Source of the DNA: Prostheceraeus crozeri
Lineage: Eukaryota; Platyhelminthes; Polycladida; Euryleptidae
Reading direction: 5' to 3'
NCBI GenBank assembly: GCA_907163375.1
Contig: CAJQUW010007419.1
Location: 124,001 to 188,000 of the forward strand
DNA: 64,000 nucleotides
Every line of letters starts with the position of its first letter. The stretch's first letter is position 1. The position numbers and the translations under genes were made by a program. This document shows positions 53,799-63,209 of this stretch, piece after piece. Under the pieces are notes generated by a model, which was given only the letters and a program-made list of their open reading frames with translations, searched no databases and was not told where the DNA came from.

Positions 53799-54686
53799 CA
53801 CTGTAAATCGCTCAATACCAATCACATGCGAAGGATGCATGCCAAAATATTTTTTGGTATGTTTCTGTATTCTCTTGGTATATATTTGTATGCTTTTCGT
53901 ATGTTATCTCAAATGTGGTATGCTTTACATACTAAAGCCTTACCAGCACTATGTTAAAAGAAAGCATAAATCCTGTCCAAAGCATGTTGATTTAAGGCCT
54001 TTTGTCAATAAAGATCACACGAATGTTGCTACTGTTTTGTAATTAGTGAGACAATGACATTCAAGAGTTATACTTCCAATGGTGAATTCGATTTTAATAC
54101 ACGTAATTCAAAGGCATTTCATAAATAATCAATAAGTATTCAACCATCAACAATTATGCATTATGTAATTTTGAAATTAAGCATATTATCAATCCGAAAT
54201 AAAAACACATTATAATTCATGAACGCAGAAATAGTTATGTTTGAGATATATAAGCCAACATGATTGCACGAATAATATCGCTTGAATGAATTGATGTTTG
54301 GATCAACTTGGATCAAAAAGTAAAGTTAACTAAACCTCCTGTTAAAGTTGCTAGACAAGTAGCAACGACGACAATCTCGTGGAATCAAGAATTTCACAAT
54401 ACATCTAATCTAGTTGAATATCACTCTATCAATCAAAAAACATTCACGACTGGTATTACTGAAAAAAGTTATTTGACAGTGTATGATTCAGTGTAAAACA
54501 GCCAATCACAGATAGCATAGTTTGTATTGCTACATACCAATCACATACGAAAGTAAGTGAGATGTGGTATGAAAAACATGACAGATCTCTGTAAGCATAC
54601 GAGAATCTTGTGTCAGATGTTAGTTTCAAACTGTATGTGATTTTGGTATGTTTGTATGTAATTTTCGTATCCAGCGATTTACAGTG
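53799..54686 (-). mobile_element. CACTGTAAATCG element, copy 2 (888 bp), inverted
   Basis: This is the near-identical inverse of copy 1, separated from it by 58 bp of array DNA, so the pair forms a hairpin-capable inverted repeat of about 0.9 kb arms. TA flanks both ends (53797-53798 and 54687-54688). The 62-codon plus-strand frame 54308-54496 equals the copy 1 frame for 60 residues (begins M-D-Q-K-V-K-L-T-K-P). No known domain is recognised in it. Confidence 0.8.
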
Positions 54687-54945
54687 TAGTTGAAACTTTT
54701 TATATCAGACAAAAGAAGAGAATTTTCTTCGACAACCCAAAGGAACCAAAAATACCAATTAGAAAAGCGTAATTAATTACTTTTACCTATCAGCAAACAT
54801 GAAAACACTCCATGCCGCTCAAAAGCAGGATTAGCTTATAGACAGCATCATGTCGAGCAAACGCTAACATTTAAATATTGTGGCAAAATCAACTTGAACG
54901 GGCTTGAATATCTCAGTCCCACTTGCGTAGTTTACGCACCTTACT

Positions 54946-55169
54946 GCTAGGTATTGTTAATTCAGCCATTATTAATTATTATATGGCTATTATTATTATT
55001 GTTAATTACTATTATCCACTTCTATGGATGATAATGATTTCAGAATAGCGGTCGCTCAGCGCATTGGTTACAGTGTCTGTGTTCCTCATAGATGTCGCTG
55101 TGGGGGAGCCTCTGCTGCAGCTAAAGATCGCAAGCGTTTGAAGTATCGTGACCTCGTACCTTAATATCT
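54946..55169. other. AT-rich spacer
   Basis: TTATTA repeats and the word ATCCACTTCTATGG (also near 42.2 kb). Confidence 0.4.
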
Positions 55170-55178
55170 GTTCCAACC

Positions 55179-55700
55179 CACAGAATTAGATTGTTTAATT
55201 GTATCACTTTGCTAGAAGTGCAAATTGATTCAAAACAATGGCACATGCAGGAACTTAAAAAGTGGGCAAAAAGAAATTTTTAATACCTTGCAGAGATAGG
55301 AAAAATAGTCGTGCGTCGCTTGCGGATTGCTCTGAATTCCTTCATAATGCTCCGATCGTCACGATTCCTTCAGATTCGAAGAATTCAGATCATTGCGCAA
55401 AAGTTTTCTCGATCATGTTGGCCCTTCCGATCATTATTAAAAAAGTTAGCAGGCGGACGAAAAAACGTTCACAACCTTCTCTGTAGAACTTGACATCAAT
55501 TGTGTCTCTTTGCTGTGTGATCCGGTTGATAACAGTCACTGAAACTTAACACGATTTGGCGTGTTTAATGTTGAATTGACTGCTCATTGTTCGATTGCTA
55601 TGGTGTTATGTCAGCAGATTGTGCCATTTCATTAACGTTACATGTTCCAATGTTTCCTTTCTAGTCAAACAGAGGAAGAAACGACCAGTATAATTCTGTG
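55179..55700 (+). mobile_element. MITE-A copy, forward, head-to-head pair member
   Basis: 522 bp from CACAGAATTAGATTG to ATAATTCTGTG. GTTCCAAC occurs on both sides (55170-55177 and 55701-55708) as target duplication, with one extra C on the left. The frame 55262-55486 (74 codons) has a counterpart in the inverted copy (56180-56404), 51 of 74 residues alike by eye. It lacks a known domain, so similarity may reflect the DNA alone. Confidence 0.88.
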
Positions 55701-55708
55701 GTTCCAAC

Positions 55709-56476
55709 CACAGAATTAGACAGGTCGTCTCTTCTTCCGTTTGAGTCATAGAAATTGATAACAATAAAACCTCTAGAATGGAAGTAAAGCTTCATGCAAA
55801 GCACAATTGTAGCACAAAAATCGCACGCATTTTCATTTAGATACACTTGTCAACGGCTGCATCATTGGGTTATAATCATTCACATGTGCAATTTTAAGCT
55901 TTTCATTGGTATGCCCCAACTTAGTTCCCCCGGATGTGCCGCGACCTTGAGTCTATTTCCATTCTAGTCAACTTCAGATAAACAATCTATTTCTATGATT
56001 TGACTAGAAGGGAAACATTGGAACATGTAACGTAAATGAAATGGCGCAATCTGCTGACCAAATACCATAGCAATCGAACAATGAGCAGCCAGTTCAACAT
56101 TAAACACGCCAAATTGTGCAATGTTTCAGTGACTTATCAACCGGATCACACAGCAGAGAGACACAGACGATGTCAAGTTCTACAGATAAGTTTGTGAACG
56201 TTTTTTCATGCGCCTGATACCTTTTTTTAAAATGATCGCAGAACCTAACATTTTCGAGAAAACTTTTGCGCAATGATCTGAATTCTTCGAATCTGAAGGA
56301 GTCGTGGCGATCGGAGTATTTTCAATGCATTCACAGCAATCCGCAAGCGACGCACGACTATTTTTCCTATCTCTGCAAGGTATTAAAAATTTCTTTTTGC
56401 CCACTTTTTAAGTTCCTGCATGTGCCATTGTTTTGAATCAGTTTGTTCTTCTAGCAAAGTGATGCGATTAAACAAT
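55709..56476 (-). mobile_element. MITE-A copy, inverted, with nested 254 bp insert
   Basis: It begins CACAGAATTAGACAGG directly after the shared GTTCCAAC and runs to ATTAAACAAT near 56476, where the expected outer terminus is missing. With the forward copy it forms a large inverted repeat spanning 55179-56476. A 254 bp insert (55745-55998) interrupts it. Confidence 0.85.
55745..55998. mobile_element. small insert with TCATAGAAAT termini
   Basis: Comparison with the forward MITE copy shows these 254 bp are extra. They begin (G)TCATAGAAATTGA and end with the inverse, TCTATTTCTATGA. The 5-mer TTTGA occurs on both sides (55740-55744 and 55999-56003). No superfamily is assigned. CATAGAAA words are common elsewhere in the window, so related copies are likely. 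Confidence 0.65.
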
Positions 56477-56619
56477 AGACGACTGTAAACTACTCATTCA
56501 TGCTTTCACATCATAGCATTCTATCAAGATTGCCGGGCATAGATTGGAAATTTCCAATGTATTTCAATGGAGCTACAGCTTCTCGTTTATGCCCTCCATT
56601 TTCATAAATCTATTTCAAA

Positions 56620-57006
56620 CATCATCATTTCAATGCCTGTAGGGAAGTGTCGATTAAACGCAATGATGAAAGACATAAGCGTAGACTACAATTTATCAAA
56701 AGTGTACACGAATCACAGCGGTCGGGCAACAACTGTTCAAACGCTAAAAGATCTGGATATTCTGATCGTGAGGTGATGAGGGTTACAAAGCATAAATCGG
56801 CTCAATCATTAATATCCTATGATTCGATTGACAGCGATAGGAAAATATCAATGGGCATGAATATAGCCAAAAAATGCTTTCATGCTCGTGCTGGAACCTC
56901 AATGTCATTTAGTGAACAAATTCAATCAGACATTCTAGATGGTGTTGAGGATGATGACATCCAAGATGAAAATCCGTCCAAAAAATTGAAAATTTGTACC
57001 TCCTGA
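56620..57006 (+). pseudogene. second Crypton tyrosine recombinase, C-terminal part
   Basis: Plus-strand frames give M-P-V-G-K-C-R-L-N-A-M-M, then V-Y-T-N-H-S-G-R-A-T-T-V-Q (the catalytic H-x-x-R box intact). After a frame change near 56750 there follow D-R-E-V-M-R-V-T-K-H-K-S-A-Q-S-L-I-S-Y-D, with the second His and the Tyr nucleophile, then a charged tail D-D-D-I-Q-D-E-N-P-S-K-K to a stop at 57004-57006. It belongs to a different Crypton lineage from 37196-38452, since the wording around the catalytic boxes differs. The N-terminal two thirds are missing. The Gly normally before H-K-S reads Lys. Confidence 0.8.
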
Positions 57007-57477
57007 GGAAAAATTGAAATTGACTTATGACTTTTGAACACCATGATGCTACGCTATGTTCTTCAATGTTTGTATTGTTTGAGTACATATTTCTATACAA
57101 CATATAATTGTTTTATAAAGCATCACAACGAAAAGTACAATTGATTAACAGCTGATTGATTTTTAAAATTACTATAAGTCCTTTTCTATTATGAAATAAC
57201 TAAGTTAATGGATGGATCTAATGGAAATAGTAATGTACGAAAAGTGAGTTACAAAAAGTAATATCGTATACATAGACATATTTTTGCAGATATATGTATT
57301 CATGTATTTGTCTATTCTGCTATCGATATCAGAACGATGCCATAGATTTTCTTTGATCATACATCACAAAAATCGGAAATACATTAGGAGCATAGACAAG
57401 CTATAGGACATTACTGTTTATCAACATCCATAGACTACGTCACAAGTGTTTTTTATTCCATGATAGTTCTGGCATGA
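57007..57477. other. spacer without supported genes
   Basis: AT-rich, with several CATAGA words. No coding region is supported. Confidence 0.4.
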
Positions 57478-57590
57478 ATAGAAATTTTCGCTATCTGTCG
57501 TCGGGCATAAATTAGAAGACATCCTCGTGCGCTGCCCGCCCCCGAATGTCTTCCAATTTATGCCCTCGACAGATACCTATAATTCCTATA
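57478..57590. repeat. GC-capped palindrome 6
   Basis: TATCTGTCG, GGGCATAAATT and GAAGACAT pair with ATGTCTTC, AATTTATGCCC and CGACAGATA. The cap (about 57523-57545) is GC-rich (CTCGTGCGCTGCCCGCCCCCG). Confidence 0.82.
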
Positions 57591-59096
57591 TTTATCTACA
57601 CGATTGATTTGAACGGTATATGATTGTTTTGATATATAAATGCATTTGCCAACTTTTGCCAATTTTTGTCTCGGATCCACAAGTACTTCATCTTCTTGCT
57701 GATAGCCAGTTGTAAATACATTCATTGATCAGATATTTTTGAGTTGGAAAGAGCCAGGAATTTTTTAGATGTTAATTATTATTTTATGTTATGATGCACA
57801 AAATTTTTCGATCATAATCCAGTAATCATCTTTCGGTACAAAAGACTAGGGTTAGTAGAAGTTTGAAATATAAGGAATTTGAAAATGATATTTACAATGA
57901 GATGATGATAATTTACAATGATATGAAAAGATATGGCAATTTACAATGATATATGATAGGATGTAGATATGAGCAGGTTGTACTGGATTACATATCTTTA
58001 CCAGTAGCAAAAATTGACCTGACACGATTGATGAATTCTATGGTAGATGAGGTAGTGAAAAATGAGAAGTTATCATTAGTAAAAAAAGAAGATCACGGTA
58101 ACTGTCAAGTTCAGCTCTACTATATATTTTAGGTTTACGTTAATTAATAATGAATGCTTCACGTAGTCTTAAATTTGTATTGTCATGATCGTGAGCCAGA
58201 ATGTCAATATTGAGGTCAATATTGATATGGCATCTTCCACGTATTCATTGATCAGTTTTCATCGTCAGAAGATTTTATCGTCGAAAGATTCATCGTCAGC
58301 AATATGCTCGCAATCGCCTGCACCATCGACGGGAATTAATCAGCAAGAGGCTATTCAGGAAATTGGCTGATAACAAGAACCATATTCTCCGTAAGTACGC
58401 TACGAAATTGTTCTTCGGTATCAAGAATTGCTATCTGGTATCAATTTTCTCTCAAATTGGTGTCAGAGGTCAGTGTTTCAAATGCATTCGCACACAGATA
58501 TGAAATGCTCTTTCAGATGGATGCGGTAGAAAGGTTACCTCTGTGAATCTTCCCGGCGAACTGCGCCGACAGGGCTGGATAACATCCTTATTCGAATTCA
58601 AGTGAAGCGTATTCTCTTCATGAATGTGGACATGAATAGGGAAAGGCATGATTGACATGAGTGGCAAAATTTCGAAAGGAACAATGTTGACAATACTACG
58701 GGATTTTGTGATGCAGTCTCTGTGAGCGCTTTATAAGGAAACAAAACCACATAATATTTACAGCGATATCTCAATGACTTGATCATAAAGCAATATCTGA
58801 GATTTTGGACTTTTAACTGAAAATATTTCAGCAGTGCTTCGTCTGTTGTTTATCGATATGATGTTGCTGATTCTGTTTAATACGGACAGTGATGGGAGAG
58901 TGAGGATATTCACATGAAGTTTTGCTTGTATCAAGTCGTGCTAGCATCAGCTCGGCCCTCAGATCGAATGACAGTAACAGCCAGAAAGCTGATGGTATGA
59001 GGAACAATGATTTGACATCGTATGATACAAAGAAGATGATTCAAGCAGCCTAAGTAGATTGAAATGTTGATGTGTATGTTACAATTACCTATGTAA
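57591..59096. other. stretch without supported genes
   Basis: Interrupted frames around 57960-58370 show no recognisable domain. Confidence 0.35.
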
Positions 59097-59330
59097 TTGA
59101 ATGTTGCACGGCTGAAGGACGAACGTTGGACACAGGATGTGACAAAGTGGCACCCCAGAGACGGAAAGAGACGGAAAGGAAGACAGAAGACTCGTTGGGA
59201 AGATAATTTTCAAGACGGTAGGAGTAGCCAACTAGATTCGAGCAGCCTAGAACAGGACAACTTGGACGACTCATGTGGAGCAGTGGATCCAGCAGTGGAT
59301 TGACAGTTACTGAGGAAGAAGAGCAGAAGA
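59097..59330 (+). pseudogene. LINE C-terminal tail
   Basis: L-K-D-E-R-W-T-Q-D-V-T-K-W, then D-G-K-R-R-K-G-R-Q-K-T-R-W-E-D-N, is the conserved C-terminal K-R-x-x-G-R-x-x-x-R-W-x-D phrase of a large class of non-LTR retrotransposons. In another frame T-T-H-V-E-Q-W-I-Q-Q-W-I-D-S-Y ends the protein at about 59301-59308, so one frame change is present. The RT lies outside. A purine-rich stretch follows and meets the oppositely oriented Penelope-like fragment. Confidence 0.7.
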
Positions 59331-59399
59331 AGAAGATACAAAGAAACTATGTAGATCAGGAGAAGTGCTTTGTACCGTTGAGATGAAATCAAATGTGTC

Positions 59400-59990
59400 T
59401 TTGACATTGAAATCGCTCAGAGTTTCTAGGTCATGCTTCAGAATTGAGCATAATCACTTTCCGAGAGCATGAGTTGGAGAATTGATTATGGACAGAATAG
59501 GTTGAACTGGAACATTTTTTTTATGAGTCTTTGGAAGGCCATAGAAGCGAGTTATTGTTGATCCTGAGGATTTCAATCTTTGACTGTCGGGAAGTCAATC
59601 AACTGAGAAGAGAGCAGTAACATAAGTGCTAAATTTACTTCAGTTTCCAGTTTTAGAGAAGAATTTTGTTGGACGTGTCTTCGATGAATTTCGATGTATC
59701 ACTCAATATTGACACAACCTTGTTTATGCGTACTAAGACTTGTCCATCAAATCGACAGCAGTACCTTTATCAGGACGACAAATTACAAGATTTTCATTAT
59801 TTTAAAGATTTCTGAGTGCGAGCATGTGTCATGTGGAAAATGAACTTCTCGTTTGGAATGACTTGATTGATTAAAGCGTTGAAACCAGGTCAGACATTAA
59901 TTTAATCACTGCATCTTGGTCAACAGGATTAAGAGATGGAGCAGGTTATGCATATCCTTGTGGGCTTTTCTGGTCGATTGCTGAGCTCGA
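59400..59990 (-). pseudogene. Penelope-like reverse transcriptase fragment, broken
   Basis: Minus-strand frames give V-I-C-R-P-D-K-G-T-A near 59783-59755 (the I-x-x-A-D-K-G-like N-terminal RT motif of Penelope-like elements). Near 59546-59480 follow [18 protein letters not shown] and N-S-P-T-H-A-L-G-K, the diagnostic F-Y-G-L-P-K-x-H-K...R-P-I-x-S block (RT motifs 1-2). Several stops and frame changes separate the blocks. The catalytic Y-x-D-D box and GIY-YIG domain are not present here. It covers the portion of the protein that is missing from the copy at 22800-23758, so the two fragments do not overlap. Confidence 0.75.
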
Positions 59991-61981
59991 TTCTGCGCAG
60001 TAATCATCGGCTTCAGGCTCTCAATACAGACTACACGATAGACGTCAAAGACTTTTTTGTTTCAAATATTTTCTTGAAATTTCATGTTTCTGAAGTGCTA
60101 TTATGAAGGATTGTTATGTTGTGTTACTTGACGCACATTTGCTAAAGGAGACATGATATGCTATCTAAAGTTGTGGCTGTCCTCTACTCATTATGCATCG
60201 ACTCTATGTCACAAAGGTTTTAGAAATCGCGGAAATAATCTGAAAATTGAATGTAAAAGGTAGCAAAAATGTAATCTTGAAGGGAATATTCCTAGGATAT
60301 TCTCATTTGATTCTAATTCTTTAGCTCACACACCAAGAAAGAAAAGTGATCTTCATCATGCGATTAGCACATCATGTCACTTGTCCACCGAACAGAAGCA
60401 CAAAAGTTTTGACAGATCCTTCATCTTTCAAGACTTTCAGCAAAGGAAAAAACTACTCTCTAGATGTTCAACCTTTTCCCTTTAAAAGAGAAAAGGAAAT
60501 CCTCTACTGCTCATGCACACTCTCAAAATGACAACATTTTAGCTTGGCTCTTCCAATAGTTCGGTATGCAGATATGAATGCGTTATGAATTGTGCTCAAC
60601 AGGCCCGCAGACTGAATGCCTGCGTCAGTTGTTGTTGCTTTTCTTGTGAAAATTGAATGAATTTCGCATAATTTATTTGATAACTGATCCAGATGATTCA
60701 ATTCACTGTTGAACAGATATAAATTAAGTACTCATGCAATCGAATGCTCTGATATTAAAATTTCTCATTTTCTGCTGTCGACCCTACCCCACATGAGCTA
60801 TAGCTTCCTTATCAGTAATGTGGAAGATAGATAATGCATGAAGTTTGCAGTTGCATATGAAGTTGAAGTTGAAGCATTCTAGAAGCAAATGGCAGAAAAA
60901 GTGGCGAACTTACCACAGTTTACTCTACGTTGCCCGCTGTGAGCCTCTTTTGGGTACGGAGCTATATCAATAAAAAAACAGCCAAAACAAAAAGTCCTGT
61001 TCTGATTTTTCTCAATTTCTATCCGAATTTATCTTCAATCAGGTAATTAGACAATAATTTCGTAGCTCAAGACCTGCAGTAATTTTATGGCTAGGGAATA
61101 CACAATTCTTAAAAAGTTCATGTATGGCTACAATATGCGATTCTGGAAGCTTCGTTCGAGGCAAGGAAAACTTTGAAACTACATGTAAAAGCAAATAATT
61201 TCCTGTAGATTATTGCTTAGTCGTGCCCTCACTGCCGTCAAGCCAACTAAAAAACTTCGTAGTAAGAAGAGGAAGCTTTAGTGGAAATCCGAATCCTCGA
61301 ACAAAAACAATCGAGAATTCATAACAGAAATAGAGTCATTTTCAAAACTTAAAATAATCGTGTCTGAACATTGTTACATAGAATGCGGAAAATAACAAAT
61401 GAGTTTCATGAGTTTCAACGACAATTCTGACCACCTAAGCTTATAGCAGTCTGGAATAAAAATTTGAAGATTAATTTTCAAGAAACGGTTCACAACATGC
61501 ATGTATGTCCAATAAATACTGCTCTTACAATGCTGTAGGACCTATTTCCTTTAATTGACTAGACATTTGATGCCAGATTGAGTATCTTCAATGGTCAATA
61601 TTAGCCCACCCTGCCGACAGGAGTAAAGAGGTGGGCCAGTCGGTTCCCAAAATTTATGTACAACGACCGGTTTCAGCACTGGCATGATGCATACAAATAT
61701 TCATGTAAAAATGACACATCCTTTGAAATGAATTTATTCATGAAATAAATTGAATATAATTTCACAATGAATATAAAGTGAAATGAAGTTATACATTCTA
61801 TTACATGGACTAGCGTGATAACTTCCTCGGTAATAAGCACAAGTAACTGAATAACAGTTTAGAACTGATCCATTACGATGAGCTGGTAATCGTCATACCA
61901 GTCTTACCAATTTGAAATGAAATTATCTTGAGAAGACCATGAATTCACATTTAAAGTGAAACATGTAATTCAGAAAATCTC
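59991..61981. other. stretch without supported genes
   Basis: Short frames only. No repeat ends or domains were recognised. Confidence 0.45.
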
Positions 61982-61987
61982 TTTATT
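61982..61987 (-). promoter_or_regulatory. polyadenylation signal of receptor 3
   Basis: AATAAA on the minus strand, about 78 bases past the receptor 3 stop codon. The position is normal for a 3' UTR signal. Confidence 0.5.
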
Positions 61988-62064
61988 CAAATTCCGATAT
62001 ATGGAGCATAATGCACTCATGAAAGTCCTCATACAATTATTCAAGCATTGTAGACTTAGGTTAT

Positions 62065-63147
62065 TCAAACTCCAGATTTTCGCCATGAAACTGTTTGGAA
62101 AATAGTAAGAGATCGGTGATAATCAGTAATTTCATCAGTTAAATGATGATCAGTGAAACTGTCGGTATCTTGTGACTCTTCAGTTTGCATACTACAGTCA
62201 GGGATGAGGCAAAAGATTTCGCGGAGTTTTTTTCGAAACTTTTCATCTATTGTATAAAGTGCACAAGCATGGATCATTGAGTTAGTGGCCGCACAATGCA
62301 AAGCAGACATAGCAGCTGTCAGATAGTGATAATAATTTACCTTTCTGATCGTATGGGTGAACAGCACAAGAATATGTATAGGTAGAGTATAGCTAAACGC
62401 AGTTAAGCTCAAAACGATAACACACTTTGATACTCTGTTGGCTTCTTTACTATGCCTCACTTTATGTATTCTTCCATAAACGTACTTACTTGCTCTTGCC
62501 ATTTTTGCTCTTAACGTGATCACCCATATGTTGCAAATAATTAATAGTGCAGTATAAAGTATAGATGCTACTGCGTAGATGCTTGTTCCGAAATCTATTA
62601 ACTCTTTCCGGCTTTCAAATATGAGAAGACCACCACAATTTCTTGCAATTAGACACAAACCTGCAACAAGTCCAATGGACATGAGGATGACAAGTACAAA
62701 TGCAACAATGAATCTGATGTACAAAATTTTTATTCGTTGAAAAGGTTTTTGTATCTTTATCATGTTCACCATGTTGAAGATGACCAATAGAAATGCTGGA
62801 AAGTTGCCGGGACCCAACAAAACAGCTCTTGAAGAGAAATAAAAGAAGGAAAGGATCCCAAGTTTCACACTACCAACGATGATTCGAAAATCATGGAAAA
62901 TGCGAACTGTCACCAACAAAATAAAAGCTATTGACTTGAGAATGTTTGCAAATGATATCATAATTAGCAATTTATAATAAACTGATTTAGAAGCAAGCTT
63001 CTTTATTTCATGTATCACATAGATTGCGATAATGTTAGCATTAATACCAACGATAGACCACAGGATTGTAAAGGAGGCATTCACTTTATCAATGACAAGA
63101 AAATGCTGCGGTGCTGGTTGCATTATTGAAATGTTAAAATCGAGCAT
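62065..63147 (-). CDS. seven-transmembrane receptor 3 (divergent rhodopsin-like GPCR)
   Basis: A single open frame of 360 codons. Hydrophobic segments lie at about residues 24-46, 57-82, 108-131, 143-167, 189-212, 241-264 and 275-299. TM3 carries G-P-G-N and ends near K-I-Q-K-P-F-Q. Loop 2 holds R-N-C-G-G (Cys171). The third intracellular loop (213-240) is strongly basic. TM7 has N-S-M-I-H-A...L-Y-T-I-D-E-K-F-R, an N-P-x-x-Y-like motif running into helix 8, followed by an acidic, Ser/Thr-rich tail. It should be a plasma-membrane G-protein-coupled receptor with unknown ligand. The ATG used here (63147) is within the ancestral N-terminus. An upstream ATG (63209) opens the homologous N-terminus in another frame, so this copy may be slightly truncated or newly damaged. 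It is closer to receptor 2 than to receptor 1. Confidence 0.82.
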   Translation of the reverse strand: MLDFNISIMQPAPQHFLVIDKVNASFTILWSIVGINANIIAIYVIHEIKKLASKSVYYKLLIMISFANILKSIAFILLVTVRIFHDFRIIVGSVKLGILSFFYFSSRAVLLGPGNFPAFLLVIFNMVNMIKIQKPFQRIKILYIRFIVAFVLVILMSIGLVAGLCLIARNCGGLLIFESRKELIDFGTSIYAVASILYTALLIICNIWVITLRAKMARASKYVYGRIHKVRHSKEANRVSKCVIVLSLTAFSYTLPIHILVLFTHTIRKVNYYHYLTAAMSALHCAATNSMIHACALYTIDEKFRKKLREIFCLIPDCSMQTEESQDTDSFTDHHLTDEITDYHRSLTIFQTVSWRKSGV

Positions 63148-63209
63148 CGATTGAGAATTACGAAATCTTGCAATGTTTCATCGTTGTAGTTATAGTTCTG
63201 TTGATCCAT
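63123..63209 (-). other. displaced ancestral N-terminus of receptor 3
   Basis: 28 codons from an ATG at 63209, ending in L-N-R-C-S-I then a frame-shifted L-T-F-Q and TAA. The N-R-C-S-I matches receptor 2 (S-N-R-C-S-I) and D-C-S-I in receptor 1. Compared with receptor 2 one base is missing near 63135, which throws this start out of frame with the rest. If used, it would act as an overlapping upstream frame. Confidence 0.7.

Larger units (their letters stand above)
51545..54945. repeat. 0.5 kb tandem array (three or more units), invaded by twin elements
   Basis: Units with the landmarks AACATAGCTGTATT, GATGAGCTAAATCTAAAACC, GATGTTTAAACATCCCTCAT and CTCAGTCCCACTTGCGTAG recur about every 490-520 bp. 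Landmarks of the first unit fall near 51620-51750, of the second near 52085-52240, and of the third near 52605-52750. The third continues after the insertions at 53741-53798 and 54687-54945. Units are roughly 75-85 percent alike by eye, so this is an older array. No coding function is apparent. Confidence 0.7.
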
